Assembly: GCF_001280205.1 (NCBI RefSeq)
Contig: NZ_CP012573.1
Coordinates: forward strand, 1,984,001-2,048,000
Direction: 5' to 3'
Origin: Clavibacter capsici
GTDB lineage: Bacteria > Actinomycetota > Actinomycetes > Actinomycetales > Microbacteriaceae
DNA length: 64,000 bases
Position 1 is the stretch's first letter; the number at the start of each line of letters is the position of its first letter. This document shows, in pieces, positions 17,047 to 24,379 of this stretch. Made by a program: the position numbers and the translations under genes. Under the pieces are notes generated by a model. It ran no database searches, was not told the origin of the DNA, and worked only from the letters and a program-made list of their open reading frames with translations.

Positions 17047-18615
17047 TCAGCCCCCGAGCGTGTCGTGCGTGAACCGGCCGCCGAGGAGGGTGGCGGAGAC
17101 GCGCATCGCCCGGAGGTCGTCGGGTGTCGTCGTGTCGGCGAGCGGATCCGCGTCCACGATCGCGAGGTCGGCCCGCTCCCCCGGCGCCACGCGCGTGCGC
17201 ACGGAGGCGTCGAGCGCGGCGGCCCGGTCGATGGCCTGCTCGGGGTGCCACGGCTCGCGGCCGTCGCGGGCGCGGCCGACGGCGGCGGACATGGTGGCCC
17301 ACGGATCCAGCGGCGCGACGGGCGCGTCGGAGCCGAGCGCGAGGCGCGTGCCCGCGGCGCGGAGGTCGGCGAGGGCGAAGGCGCGGCCCGTGCGGCCGGC
17401 CCAGTAGACGTCGGCGACGTCGCGGTCGTCCATCGCGTGCTCGGGCTGCACGCTCGCGACGACGCCGAGCGCGGCGAACCGGGCGACGTCCTCGCGCGTG
17501 AGCAGCTGGGCGTGCTCGATGGATCCCGCGATGCCGTCCGCGTCGCGGTGCGCGCCCCGGGTCTCCCGCTCGAGGGCGGCGAACGCGTCGAGGGCGAGCC
17601 GGTTGGCGTGGTCGCCGATGGCGTGGATCGCGGGTCGCAGCCCCTGGCGCACGGCCCGCGACATCAGCCCGCGCAGCTCCTCCGGCGGCACCGAGAGCGT
17701 GCCGCACGCGCCGCCGTGCGCTCCGCCGCCCTGGCCGTCGACGTCGGGGTACGGGTCGAAGCAGTACGCGGTGCGGGTGTTGAGGGATCCGTCGGTGACG
17801 ACCTTCGCGGGCCCCACGCGCACGAGGCCGCCGGTGCCGTCGAGCAGGTCGCCGGTCCGGAGGCCCTCGGCGCGCGCCCGGTCGAGGTGCTGCGGCCAGA
17901 CGCCGCACTCCACCCGGAGCGCGTCGTGGCCGAGGGCGGCGAGCCGGCGCCAGCGCTCGGGGTTCCAGTCGATCTCGAGGTCGACCACGCCGACGACCCC
18001 GCGGCGGGCGGCGTCGCGCGCGACCCGCACGGCCCGCGCGTCGAGCGACGACGCGTCGCCCTCCTCCACGCGGTACATGAAGTCGAAGCAGTCGTCCTCG
18101 CGCAGGAGGCCGGTGGGGTGGTCGCCGTAGCCGTGCGGCGCGAGGGCCGCGGAGCTCGCCCAGCAGCAGTGCAGGTCGCCGCTGACGAGGAGCACCGGGG
18201 TGTCGCCCGCGACCGCGTCGAGGAGGTCCTTCGTGGGGAGGTCGGGCCAGAGGCCGTCGCGGAAGCCGTAGCCGACGAGCGCCTCGGGAGCGCCGGCGGC
18301 GTCGCGGGTCACGGTGCCGGAGGAGGCGGCCTCGCGCGCCCGGAGCGCGTCCCGCACGAGCGCGACCGCCTCCGCGGCGGACGCGACGCGGGAGAGGTCG
18401 AGACGGCGCGACACCTTGGTCCACTGCGTGAAGTGCACGTGGTTGTCCCAGAGTCCCGGGATGACGTACCGGCCGTCGAGGGCGCGCGTCTCGGCGCCGG
18501 CGGCGTCGGCGGATCCCGCGGGCCCGACGGACGCGATCGCCCCGTCGCGCACGAGCACGTCGACGGGCGCGGCGGATCCGGGCAGGCGTCCGCCCGCGAG
18601 CAGCAGCGCGGTCAC
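17047..18615 (-). CDS. Amidohydrolase family protein (YtcJ-like)
   Basis: A 522-residue metal-dependent hydrolase of the amidohydrolase-3 group. It has IPGLWDNHVHFTQW (first metal histidines), AIHAIGDHANRLALDAF, EHAQLLTREDVARF and LALGSDAPVAPLDP (catalytic Asp region), in the usual order. YtcJ-like enzymes act on N-acyl or N-formyl compounds; the substrate is not predictable. GTG 18615 overlaps the stop of the PaiB-like gene (GTGA), so the two are co-translated. Confidence 0.86.
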   Translation of the reverse strand: MTALLLAGGRLPGSAAPVDVLVRDGAIASVGPAGSADAAGAETRALDGRYVIPGLWDNHVHFTQWTKVSRRLDLSRVASAAEAVALVRDALRAREAASSGTVTRDAAGAPEALVGYGFRDGLWPDLPTKDLLDAVAGDTPVLLVSGDLHCCWASSAALAPHGYGDHPTGLLREDDCFDFMYRVEEGDASSLDARAVRVARDAARRGVVGVVDLEIDWNPERWRRLAALGHDALRVECGVWPQHLDRARAEGLRTGDLLDGTGGLVRVGPAKVVTDGSLNTRTAYCFDPYPDVDGQGGGAHGGACGTLSVPPEELRGLMSRAVRQGLRPAIHAIGDHANRLALDAFAALERETRGAHRDADGIAGSIEHAQLLTREDVARFAALGVVASVQPEHAMDDRDVADVYWAGRTGRAFALADLRAAGTRLALGSDAPVAPLDPWATMSAAVGRARDGREPWHPEQAIDRAAALDASVRTRVAPGERADLAIVDADPLADTTTPDDLRAMRVSATLLGGRFTHDTLGG

Positions 18616-19280
18616 TCGGGTCCGCCGGCGGTCGTGGTGTCCGCGCGCGCCGCTGCCCGCCGCATCTCCGCGGCGAGCGCCGCGTTCGGGTACTCCGCGC
18701 CGTGCTCCAGCGCGTCGAGCACGCGCTCGACGACGTGCGGCGGCTTGTTCTGGCTGAGCTTCGCCTTGGCGACGAAGTGCGTCACGACGAGCCGGAGGCC
18801 CACGGTGCCCGCGCTGATCCGGGCGGCGTACGCCGCGTCGGCCGCCGTGCCCTCCATGCGACGCGGCTCCGGCATGCGGTCCTCGAAGCGGTCCACCAGC
18901 TGCCCGAGCACGCGCAGGTTCTCCTCGGGGCCCAGGATCTCGACCCGGCAGGTCAGGTGCGCGCTGATGTGGTTCCAGGTGGGCACGGCCGGATCGGCGT
19001 CGTACCAGCCGGGCGAGACGTAGCCGTGCGGGCCCTGCACGATGACGAGCACCTCGCCGTCGGCGCCGTCGCGCTGGCCGAGCTCGTGGATCCGCTCGTC
19101 CGGGCGGCCGACGTGGGTGAGGAGCACGAGGCCGTCGCGGTCGGGATCCAGCAGCACCGGGTAGTGCGAGGCGACGAGCCCCGCGCCCGTGCCGCTCACG
19201 ATCGTGGCCCACGGGTTCTCGTCGACGAGGCGGCGGATCTCGCCCTCGTCCTCGAGCGCGAACGACGGGTTCTCCCTCAC
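18612..19280 (-). CDS. PaiB-like FMN-binding protein
   Basis: A 222-residue protein of the PaiB/FMN-binding negative regulator family, a split-barrel flavin fold. Typical segments are VDENPWATIVS near the start, GLVASHYPVLLD, VIVQGPHGYVSPGWY, PTWNHISAHL and VAKAKLSQNKPP. GTG 19280 is chosen because homologues begin just before NPSF. No ribosome site precedes it; a 16-codon ORF with a leaderless promoter ends in an overlapping GTGA, so translation is probably coupled to that ORF. PaiB was named as a Bacillus repressor, but an enzymatic or flavin-sensing role is equally possible here. Confidence 0.82.
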   Translation of the reverse strand: MRENPSFALEDEGEIRRLVDENPWATIVSGTGAGLVASHYPVLLDPDRDGLVLLTHVGRPDERIHELGQRDGADGEVLVIVQGPHGYVSPGWYDADPAVPTWNHISAHLTCRVEILGPEENLRVLGQLVDRFEDRMPEPRRMEGTAADAAYAARISAGTVGLRLVVTHFVAKAKLSQNKPPHVVERVLDALEHGAEYPNAALAAEMRRAAARADTTTAGGPE

Positions 19281-19327
19281 CGGGCGGCCCGCCGCGGCTC
19301 GAGGGCGGACGGGGACGCGAGGGGCAT
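19277..19327 (-). CDS. Possible 16-residue leader ORF before the PaiB-like gene
   Basis: ATG 19327 lies six bases after a TAGCAT -10 box and opens a 16-codon frame (MPLASPSALEPRRAAR) whose TGA overlaps the GTG of the PaiB-like gene. It may be a coupled leader peptide, or the residue of a one-base frameshift that detached the original N-terminus. Confidence 0.4.
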   Translation of the reverse strand: MPLASPSALEPRRAAR

Positions 19328-19333
19328 GACGGG

Positions 19334-19339
19334 ATGCTA
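19334..19339 (-). promoter_or_regulatory. -10 box of a leaderless promoter (PaiB/amidohydrolase operon)
   Basis: On the minus strand TAGCAT is separated by exactly six bases from ATG 19327. This places the transcription start on the A of the ATG. It would drive the leader ORF, the PaiB-like gene and the amidohydrolase. Confidence 0.45.
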
Positions 19340-19404
19340 CCGGCCGCCGGGCCCGCATCCGGTCCGCGCCGGGCGGGTCGCCGACGCGGCCCTGACGGCG
19401 TGCG

Positions 19405-21120
19405 TCAGCGGGCCCGCAAGCCCGGGAACTGGTCGTCCCGCCACTCCCCGTCGAGCCGCTCGCCGGCGTCCGCCGCCGCCACTTCGCGCTGGCGCAGCTC
19501 GACCCGGCGGATCTTCCCCGACGCGGTCTTCGGCAGCTCGCCGAACTCCACCCGCCGCACGCGCATGAACGCGGGGCAGCGCTCGCGCGCGTGCCTGAGC
19601 ACGGCGAGCGCGGTGCCCTCGTCGGGCTCCCACCCGGCGGCGAGGTGCACGTACGCCTTCGCGACGTTGAGCCGCACGGGATCCGGCGCGCCCACGACCG
19701 CGGCCTCCGCGACCGCGGGGTGCTCGATCAGCACGCTCTCGACCTCGAACGGCGAGATCTTGTAGTCCGAGGACTTGAAGATGTCGTCGGTGCGGCCGAC
19801 GAAGGTGATGGATCCGTCGGCGTCGCGCCGCGCGACGTCGCCCGTGTGGAAGAACCCGTCCCGCAGGGACTCCGCCGTGCGCGCCTCGTCGCCGAGGTAG
19901 CCGGCCATCAGGTTCACGGGCCGGGTGGTGAGGTCGAGGCAGATCTCGCCCTCGTCGGCGGGCTCGCCGGTCACGGGATCCACGAGCACGAGGTCGACGC
20001 CCGGCAGCGCGGTGCCCATCGACCCCGGCACGACGGCGTCGCCGGGCGCGTTCGCGACGATGGCGGTGGTCTCCGTCTGGCCGTAGCCGTCGCGGATCAC
20101 GAGCCCCCACCACTCCTCGATGCGCGCGATGACCTCGGGGTTGAGCGGCTCGCCCGCGGACATGATCTCGCGCAGCCTCCCCGGCCGCTCCCGGATCCCG
20201 GCCTGGATGAGCATGCGCCACACGGTCGGCGGCGCGCAGAACGTGGTGACCTCCGCGCGGGCGAGCTGCTCCACGAGCACGTGAGCGTCGAACCGCGCGT
20301 AGTCGTGCACGAAGACGGTGGCCTCGGCGATCCACGGGGCGAAGAAGCAGCTCCACGCGTGCTTGCCCCAGCCGGGCGAGCTGATGGCGAGGTGCACGTC
20401 GCCCGGCTGGAGGCCCAGCCAGTAGGTGGTCGTCAGATGCCCGACCGGGTACGACGTGTGGGTGTGCACGACCATCTTCGGCTTGCTCGTGGTGCCCGAG
20501 GTGAAGTAGACGAGCGCGGGATCCGTGGACGCGACCTCGACGCCCACCCGGTCGGCGGGCGCGTGGTCGGCGTCGCGGTAGTCGGTCCAGCCGTCCGCCG
20601 CGGGTGCGTCGTCGGTCGCGCCGATCGCGATGCGCAGGAAGCCGCCCGGCACCTCGTCGAGCACGTCCGTGTGCGCGGCGTCGGCGATCACGGCGCGCAC
20701 GCCCGCGCGCTCCACCCGGTCGGCGAGGTCCGCGGATCCGAGCACGGTCGAGGTGGGCAGGATCACGGCGCCCGCCTTCATGATCGCGAGCATCGTCTCC
20801 CACAGCTCCACCCGGTTGCCCAGCATGAGCATCACGTGGTCGCCCTTCCGCACGCCGAGCCCGACGAGCCAGGTGGCGACGCGGTCGGAGCGCGTGGCCA
20901 TCTCGTCGAAGGTCACGCTCCGCTCGGAGCCGTCGCCCGCCACGACCCGCAGCGCGACGCGGTCGTTCCCCCGGGCGATCCCATCGAACCAGTCGACGGC
21001 CCAGTTGAAGGCGTCGCCGACGTCCGGCCACCGGAAGCGCTCCACCGCAGATGTCCGGTCGGTGCGCATCTCCTGGAGGAGGTCACGGGCGGCGCGGTAG
21101 GAGGAGTTGGCTGGGGTCAT
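19405..21120 (-). CDS. Acyl-CoA synthetase (AMP-forming)
   Basis: A 571-residue ANL-superfamily ligase that activates a carboxylic acid through an acyl-adenylate to acyl-CoA. The P-loop-like motif LVYFTSGTTSKPKMVVHTH, the DGYGQTET motif, FHTGDVARRD, the hinge region GRTDDIFKSSDYKISPFEVE and the C-terminal catalytic lysine in PKTASGKIRR are all present. The sequence resembles medium-chain or acetyl-CoA-type synthetases of the MACS group. It starts at ATG 21120, and divergent transcription towards the hydrolase gene leaves 124 bases for promoters. Confidence 0.9.
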   Translation of the reverse strand: MTPANSSYRAARDLLQEMRTDRTSAVERFRWPDVGDAFNWAVDWFDGIARGNDRVALRVVAGDGSERSVTFDEMATRSDRVATWLVGLGVRKGDHVMLMLGNRVELWETMLAIMKAGAVILPTSTVLGSADLADRVERAGVRAVIADAAHTDVLDEVPGGFLRIAIGATDDAPAADGWTDYRDADHAPADRVGVEVASTDPALVYFTSGTTSKPKMVVHTHTSYPVGHLTTTYWLGLQPGDVHLAISSPGWGKHAWSCFFAPWIAEATVFVHDYARFDAHVLVEQLARAEVTTFCAPPTVWRMLIQAGIRERPGRLREIMSAGEPLNPEVIARIEEWWGLVIRDGYGQTETTAIVANAPGDAVVPGSMGTALPGVDLVLVDPVTGEPADEGEICLDLTTRPVNLMAGYLGDEARTAESLRDGFFHTGDVARRDADGSITFVGRTDDIFKSSDYKISPFEVESVLIEHPAVAEAAVVGAPDPVRLNVAKAYVHLAAGWEPDEGTALAVLRHARERCPAFMRVRRVEFGELPKTASGKIRRVELRQREVAAADAGERLDGEWRDDQFPGLRAR

Positions 21121-21244
21121 GGGTCCATCCTGCTGCCCGCGCCGCGGTGTCGGGCACAGGGGATCCGGAGACCGCACCGCACGACCGTCGGCTCCGAAGC
21201 ATTTCTGTAGTGCACGAACTCATCACTGAGGGAAGGACGACCGC

Positions 21245-22081
21245 ATGACCGAGATCACCGCCCACCACGGGCTCCTGAAGGACACCAACCTGCACGTCGA
21301 CGACACCGGGGGCTCCGGCCGACCCGTGGTCCTCATCCACGGCTGGCCGCTCTCCGGCGAGTCCTGGAAGAAGCAGGTCCCCGCGTTCGAGGCCGCCGGC
21401 TACCGGGTCATCACGTACGACCGCCGCGGCTTCGGCCGCAGCGACAAGCCGCTCACGGGCTACGACTACGACACGTTCGCGTCGGACCTCGACGCCGTGC
21501 TCACCGAGCTCGACCTCCGCGACGTGACCCTCGTCGGGTTCTCGATGGGCGGCGGCGAGATCGCCCGCTACATCGGCACCCGCGGCGAGGAGCGCCTGCA
21601 CAGCGTCGTCTTCGCGTCCGCCGTGCCGCCGTACCTGGAGAAGACCGACGACAACCCCGACGGCCCGCTCACCAAGGACGCCGCCGCGGAGATGACCGCC
21701 GGCCTCACCAAGGACGAGGACTCCTTCTACGACGAGTTCACGACCGGCTTCTACTCCGCGAACGGCGTCCTCAAGGTCACCGAGGCGGAGCGCCAGGAGG
21801 CGATCGCGCTCGCGCACCAGTCGAAGAAGCACGCGGCGCTCGCGTCGATGGCCGCGTTCGCGACCACGGACTTCCGCGACGACCTCACGAAGGTCACCGT
21901 GCCGACGCTCGTCATCCACGGCGACAGCGACGCGACCGTGCCGTTCGAGGGGTCCGGCGAGCGCACGCACCGCGCCATCGCGGGCTCCGAGCTGCACGTC
22001 GTGAAGGACGCCCCGCACGGCGTCACGGTCAGCCACCCCGAGGAGTGGAACCAGGCCGTGCTGGAGTTCCTGAAGAAGTAG
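21245..22081 (+). CDS. Alpha/beta hydrolase, non-haem chloroperoxidase type
   Basis: A 278-residue alpha/beta hydrolase closely matching cofactor-free haloperoxidases/esterases. It shows VLIHGWPLSGESW (oxyanion loop), the nucleophile elbow GFSMGGGEIARYI, acid HGDSDATVPFE and histidine DAPHGVTVSHPEEW. Such enzymes hydrolyse esters and can show perhydrolase activity. ATG 21245 follows GGAAGGACG. No signal peptide. It ends at a shared bidirectional hairpin. Confidence 0.9.
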   Translation: MTEITAHHGLLKDTNLHVDDTGGSGRPVVLIHGWPLSGESWKKQVPAFEAAGYRVITYDRRGFGRSDKPLTGYDYDTFASDLDAVLTELDLRDVTLVGFSMGGGEIARYIGTRGEERLHSVVFASAVPPYLEKTDDNPDGPLTKDAAAEMTAGLTKDEDSFYDEFTTGFYSANGVLKVTEAERQEAIALAHQSKKHAALASMAAFATTDFRDDLTKVTVPTLVIHGDSDATVPFEGSGERTHRAIAGSELHVVKDAPHGVTVSHPEEWNQAVLEFLKK

Positions 22082-22100
22082 GACCCACCACCACGCCGCG

Positions 22101-22131
22101 GGGGCGCTGATCCGATCCGGGTCAGCGCCCC
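22101..22131. terminator. Bidirectional hairpin terminator
   Basis: Perfect 10-bp arms (22101-22110 and 22122-22131) lie between convergent genes. The right arm includes the stop codon of the minus-strand HTH gene. Confidence 0.7.
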
Positions 22132-22469
22132 TGCGTGCGCTTGTACGGCTTCGGCTGGCCCTTGACCACGGGCGCGCGGCCCTGGCCCTTGGAGGCCTTC
22201 GCCTTGCCGCCGGCCGGCGGCTTCGGGGCCTCGGGCGGGGTGGACGGCTTCGCCAGCTCCTCGAGGGCCTCCTCGTACGCGAGGCGGCCGGTCTTCGTCA
22301 GGCGCGTCTCGGTGCTCTGCGGGTCGAACACGGCCTTGCCGTAGTGCTCCTCGATCGCGCGGATGGAGGAGGCGAGCTTCGCGCGCGAGATGCCGAGCTG
22401 ATCCGCCGCCTTCGGCAGGTGCAGCACCTCGGCCGCGACCACGAAGTGACGCTGGTGGCTGATCTTCAC
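22122..22469 (-). CDS. Stand-alone LysR-type HTH domain with a basic tail
   Basis: A 115-residue protein. Residues 1-65 match the N-terminal winged helix-turn-helix of LysR regulators (HFVVAAEVLHLPKAADQLGI, SRAKLASSIRAIEEHYGKAVFD), but the roughly 220-residue effector domain is missing. It is replaced by a 40-residue Lys/Pro/Gly-rich tail (GKAKASKGQGRAPVVKGQ) like those of nucleoid proteins. GTG 22469 follows GAGAGG at suitable spacing. The clean stop and basic tail suggest a real small DNA-binding protein rather than a truncated regulator. Confidence 0.75.
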   Translation of the reverse strand: MKISHQRHFVVAAEVLHLPKAADQLGISRAKLASSIRAIEEHYGKAVFDPQSTETRLTKTGRLAYEEALEELAKPSTPPEAPKPPAGGKAKASKGQGRAPVVKGQPKPYKRTQGR

Positions 22470-22587
22470 GAACGGGTGCCTCTCGTCGCGGCGGATGCCG
22501 GAGGACCCACGGTACAGGGCGGGTGCGGTCGTCCCGGGCGCGGCCGGTAGCGTCGAGCCGGGCGGACGACCCGGACGGAGGCGCGGC

Positions 22588-23208
22588 ATGGCGGGACTCG
22601 AGGTCGTGGCGGCCGTGATGGTCCAGGACGGACGCGCGCTCGCCTGCCGCCGCGCGGCCCACAAGCCGGGCCCGGGGACATGGGAGTTCCCGGGAGGCAA
22701 GGTCGAGGCCGGCGAGCGGCCCGAGGCGGCGCTCGCGCGCGAGATCCGCGAGGAGCTCGGCGTCGACGTGACGGTCGGCGCGCTCGTCGACCGCTCCGAG
22801 GTGCCCGTGGGCGACCGCGTCATCGACCTCGCCTGCTACCTGGTGGATCCCGTCGGCGCGCTGCCCACGTCGAGCACCGACCACGACGAGCTGCGCTGGG
22901 TGCCGCTCGCCGACCTCGGAGAGCTCGACTGGTCCGCGCCGGACCTGCCCGCGGTGCGCCGGCTGGTGCTCCGGGCGCAGCACCCGGATGCTGACTGGGT
23001 GATCGACGTGGCCGGTCCGCCCCCGGTCCGCGACCCCGCCCGGGAGGCGCACGCCGCGCGCCTCAGCGAGCTGTCGGCCGGGCACGTGCGCGCCGTCTCG
23101 GATCTCCGCGAGGGCGTGCGCGCCGCCCACGCCGCCGGGCTCGACGAGCACCGGATCGCGGCATCGGCGGGGCTGTCACTGGAGGACGTGCGCGCGCTCC
23201 TCGGCTGA
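22588..23208 (+). CDS. Nudix hydrolase, MutT-like, with a C-terminal extension
   Basis: A 206-residue protein. The Nudix box GGKVEAGERPEAALAREIREELG fits GX5EX7REUXEEXGU; the context (WEFPGGK, and a 130-residue core) is that of MutT-type 8-oxo-dGTP diphosphatases that clean the nucleotide pool. A further 70 residues (ARLSELSAGHVRAVSDLREG... IAASAGLSLEDVRALL) look like a small helical HTH-like domain. ATG 22588 follows GGAG, with TAGCGT at 22549-22554 as a likely -10. Confidence 0.85.
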   Translation: MAGLEVVAAVMVQDGRALACRRAAHKPGPGTWEFPGGKVEAGERPEAALAREIREELGVDVTVGALVDRSEVPVGDRVIDLACYLVDPVGALPTSSTDHDELRWVPLADLGELDWSAPDLPAVRRLVLRAQHPDADWVIDVAGPPPVRDPAREAHAARLSELSAGHVRAVSDLREGVRAAHAAGLDEHRIAASAGLSLEDVRALLG

Positions 23209-23334
23209 GCCCGACCGCGGCGATCGCGTCGGACGCACGCGAGCCCGCACCGCATCGCAGGCGCCGATCATCCCCAGGTTCCGCGGCTGGGGACGACCGG
23301 ACCGCATCCTGCGGCGCGTGCCCCTAACGTCCAG

Positions 23335-23340
23335 CAGCAC
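23335..23340 (+). promoter_or_regulatory. Candidate -10 box of the secreted esterase gene
   Basis: TAACGT lies about 55 bases before ATG 23395. It resembles the TAnnnT boxes found before other genes here. No convincing -35 element is seen. Confidence 0.35.
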
Positions 23341-23394
23341 CCTGCCTGCGGCGACCGCCCGGGCTCCCGCACACCACGAAGAGAGAGATGACCC

Positions 23395-24300
23395 ATGTCC
23401 GTCATGTCCCCCCAGCTCCGCCGCCCCGCGGCCGTCGCCGCCCTCGCGCTCGTCGCGACGCTCGCGATCCCCACCGCCGCGCAGGCCTCCGCGCCCGTCC
23501 ACCACCGGGCCGCCACGCACACCAGCGCCGCAGCCCACCACCACGCTCCGTTCGCTGTGCGCACCACGGTGGTCCTTCGGACGGCCGTCACGAAGTTCGG
23601 CGGCGGCGTCATCTACGCGCCCCAGGACACCGGCAAGCCCGTCCTCGGCGCCGTCGTCATCACGCCCGGCTTCACGGACACGAACGCCAACGAGAAGGAG
23701 ATGGCCGAGCTCGTCGCCTCCCAGGGCTTCGTGGCCTTCGCCATCGACACGCTGACGACCGACGACCTCCCCGACCTGCGCGCCGCCCAGATGCTCGCGG
23801 CGGCCGACTACCTCACCGGCCAGAGCGCGGTGAGGTCCGAGGTCTCCCAGGACGACGTGGGCCTCATCGGCTACTCGTTCGGCGGCGGCGGCACGATGCA
23901 GGCCGCCCAGTCGCGCCCGTCCATCAAGGCCGCGATCGGGCTCATGCCGTTCGACTTCCCGCCCGCGACCGACCCGAACGCGATGTACCCGTCGTACCCG
24001 AAGATGACGACCCCGACCCTCGTCATCACCGGCCAGAAGGACGACGTCGCCGACCCGAAGGACTTCGGCAAGCCCGCGTACGACTCCATCCCCGCCGGCA
24101 CGCCGAAGCAGTACCTGGAGCTGGCGGGCATCGGCCACGAGGGCGGCCAGCACGTGCCGAGCGCCACGATCCGGAACGCCGTCACGGCGTTCCTCAAGCG
24201 CTACCTCGACGGCAACAGCGCGTACGCGAAGTTCATCTGCCCGGCCCCGAAGGTCGGCGGCCCCATCAGCGCGTCGCTGAGCTCCTGCCCCAAGGGCTGA
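23395..24300 (+). CDS. Secreted cutinase/PETase-like polyester hydrolase
   Basis: A 301-residue exported alpha/beta hydrolase. A signal peptide ends near AQA (residue 31), followed by a His/Ala-rich linker. The mature part follows the actinobacterial cutinase (TfCut2-like) order: VITPGFTDTN oxyanion loop, ASQGFVAFAIDTLTTDDLPD, nucleophile GYSFGGGGTM, MPFDFPP in place of the usual TPWH, TLVITGQKDD with the acid, SIPAGTPKQYLELAGIGHEG with the histidine, and a C-terminal Cys pair (FICPAP ... LSSCPKG). Cutin or wax esters on plants are the natural guess. ATG 23395 follows GAGAGAGA; a strong hairpin follows the stop. Confidence 0.85.
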   Translation: MSVMSPQLRRPAAVAALALVATLAIPTAAQASAPVHHRAATHTSAAAHHHAPFAVRTTVVLRTAVTKFGGGVIYAPQDTGKPVLGAVVITPGFTDTNANEKEMAELVASQGFVAFAIDTLTTDDLPDLRAAQMLAAADYLTGQSAVRSEVSQDDVGLIGYSFGGGGTMQAAQSRPSIKAAIGLMPFDFPPATDPNAMYPSYPKMTTPTLVITGQKDDVADPKDFGKPAYDSIPAGTPKQYLELAGIGHEGGQHVPSATIRNAVTAFLKRYLDGNSAYAKFICPAPKVGGPISASLSSCPKG

Positions 24301-24313
24301 CCCGTCCGCTCGA

Positions 24314-24355
24314 CCCGCGCGGCGTCCGATCCTCCCGGGTCGGGCGCCGCGCGGG
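24314..24355 (+). terminator. Hairpin terminator of the polyester hydrolase gene
   Basis: Arms 24314-24324 and 24345-24355 pair perfectly over 11 bases, with an additional inner CCGA/TCGG pair. It lies 14 bases after the stop. Confidence 0.65.
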
Positions 24356-24379
24356 CGTGTCCCCCGAGTCCCGCCTAGT

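Noticed and set aside
21245-22081. Second polyester hydrolase or virulence esterase
   Set aside because: The sequence matches intracellular chloroperoxidase-like hydrolases (GFSMGGGE, no signal peptide), not the cutinase type.
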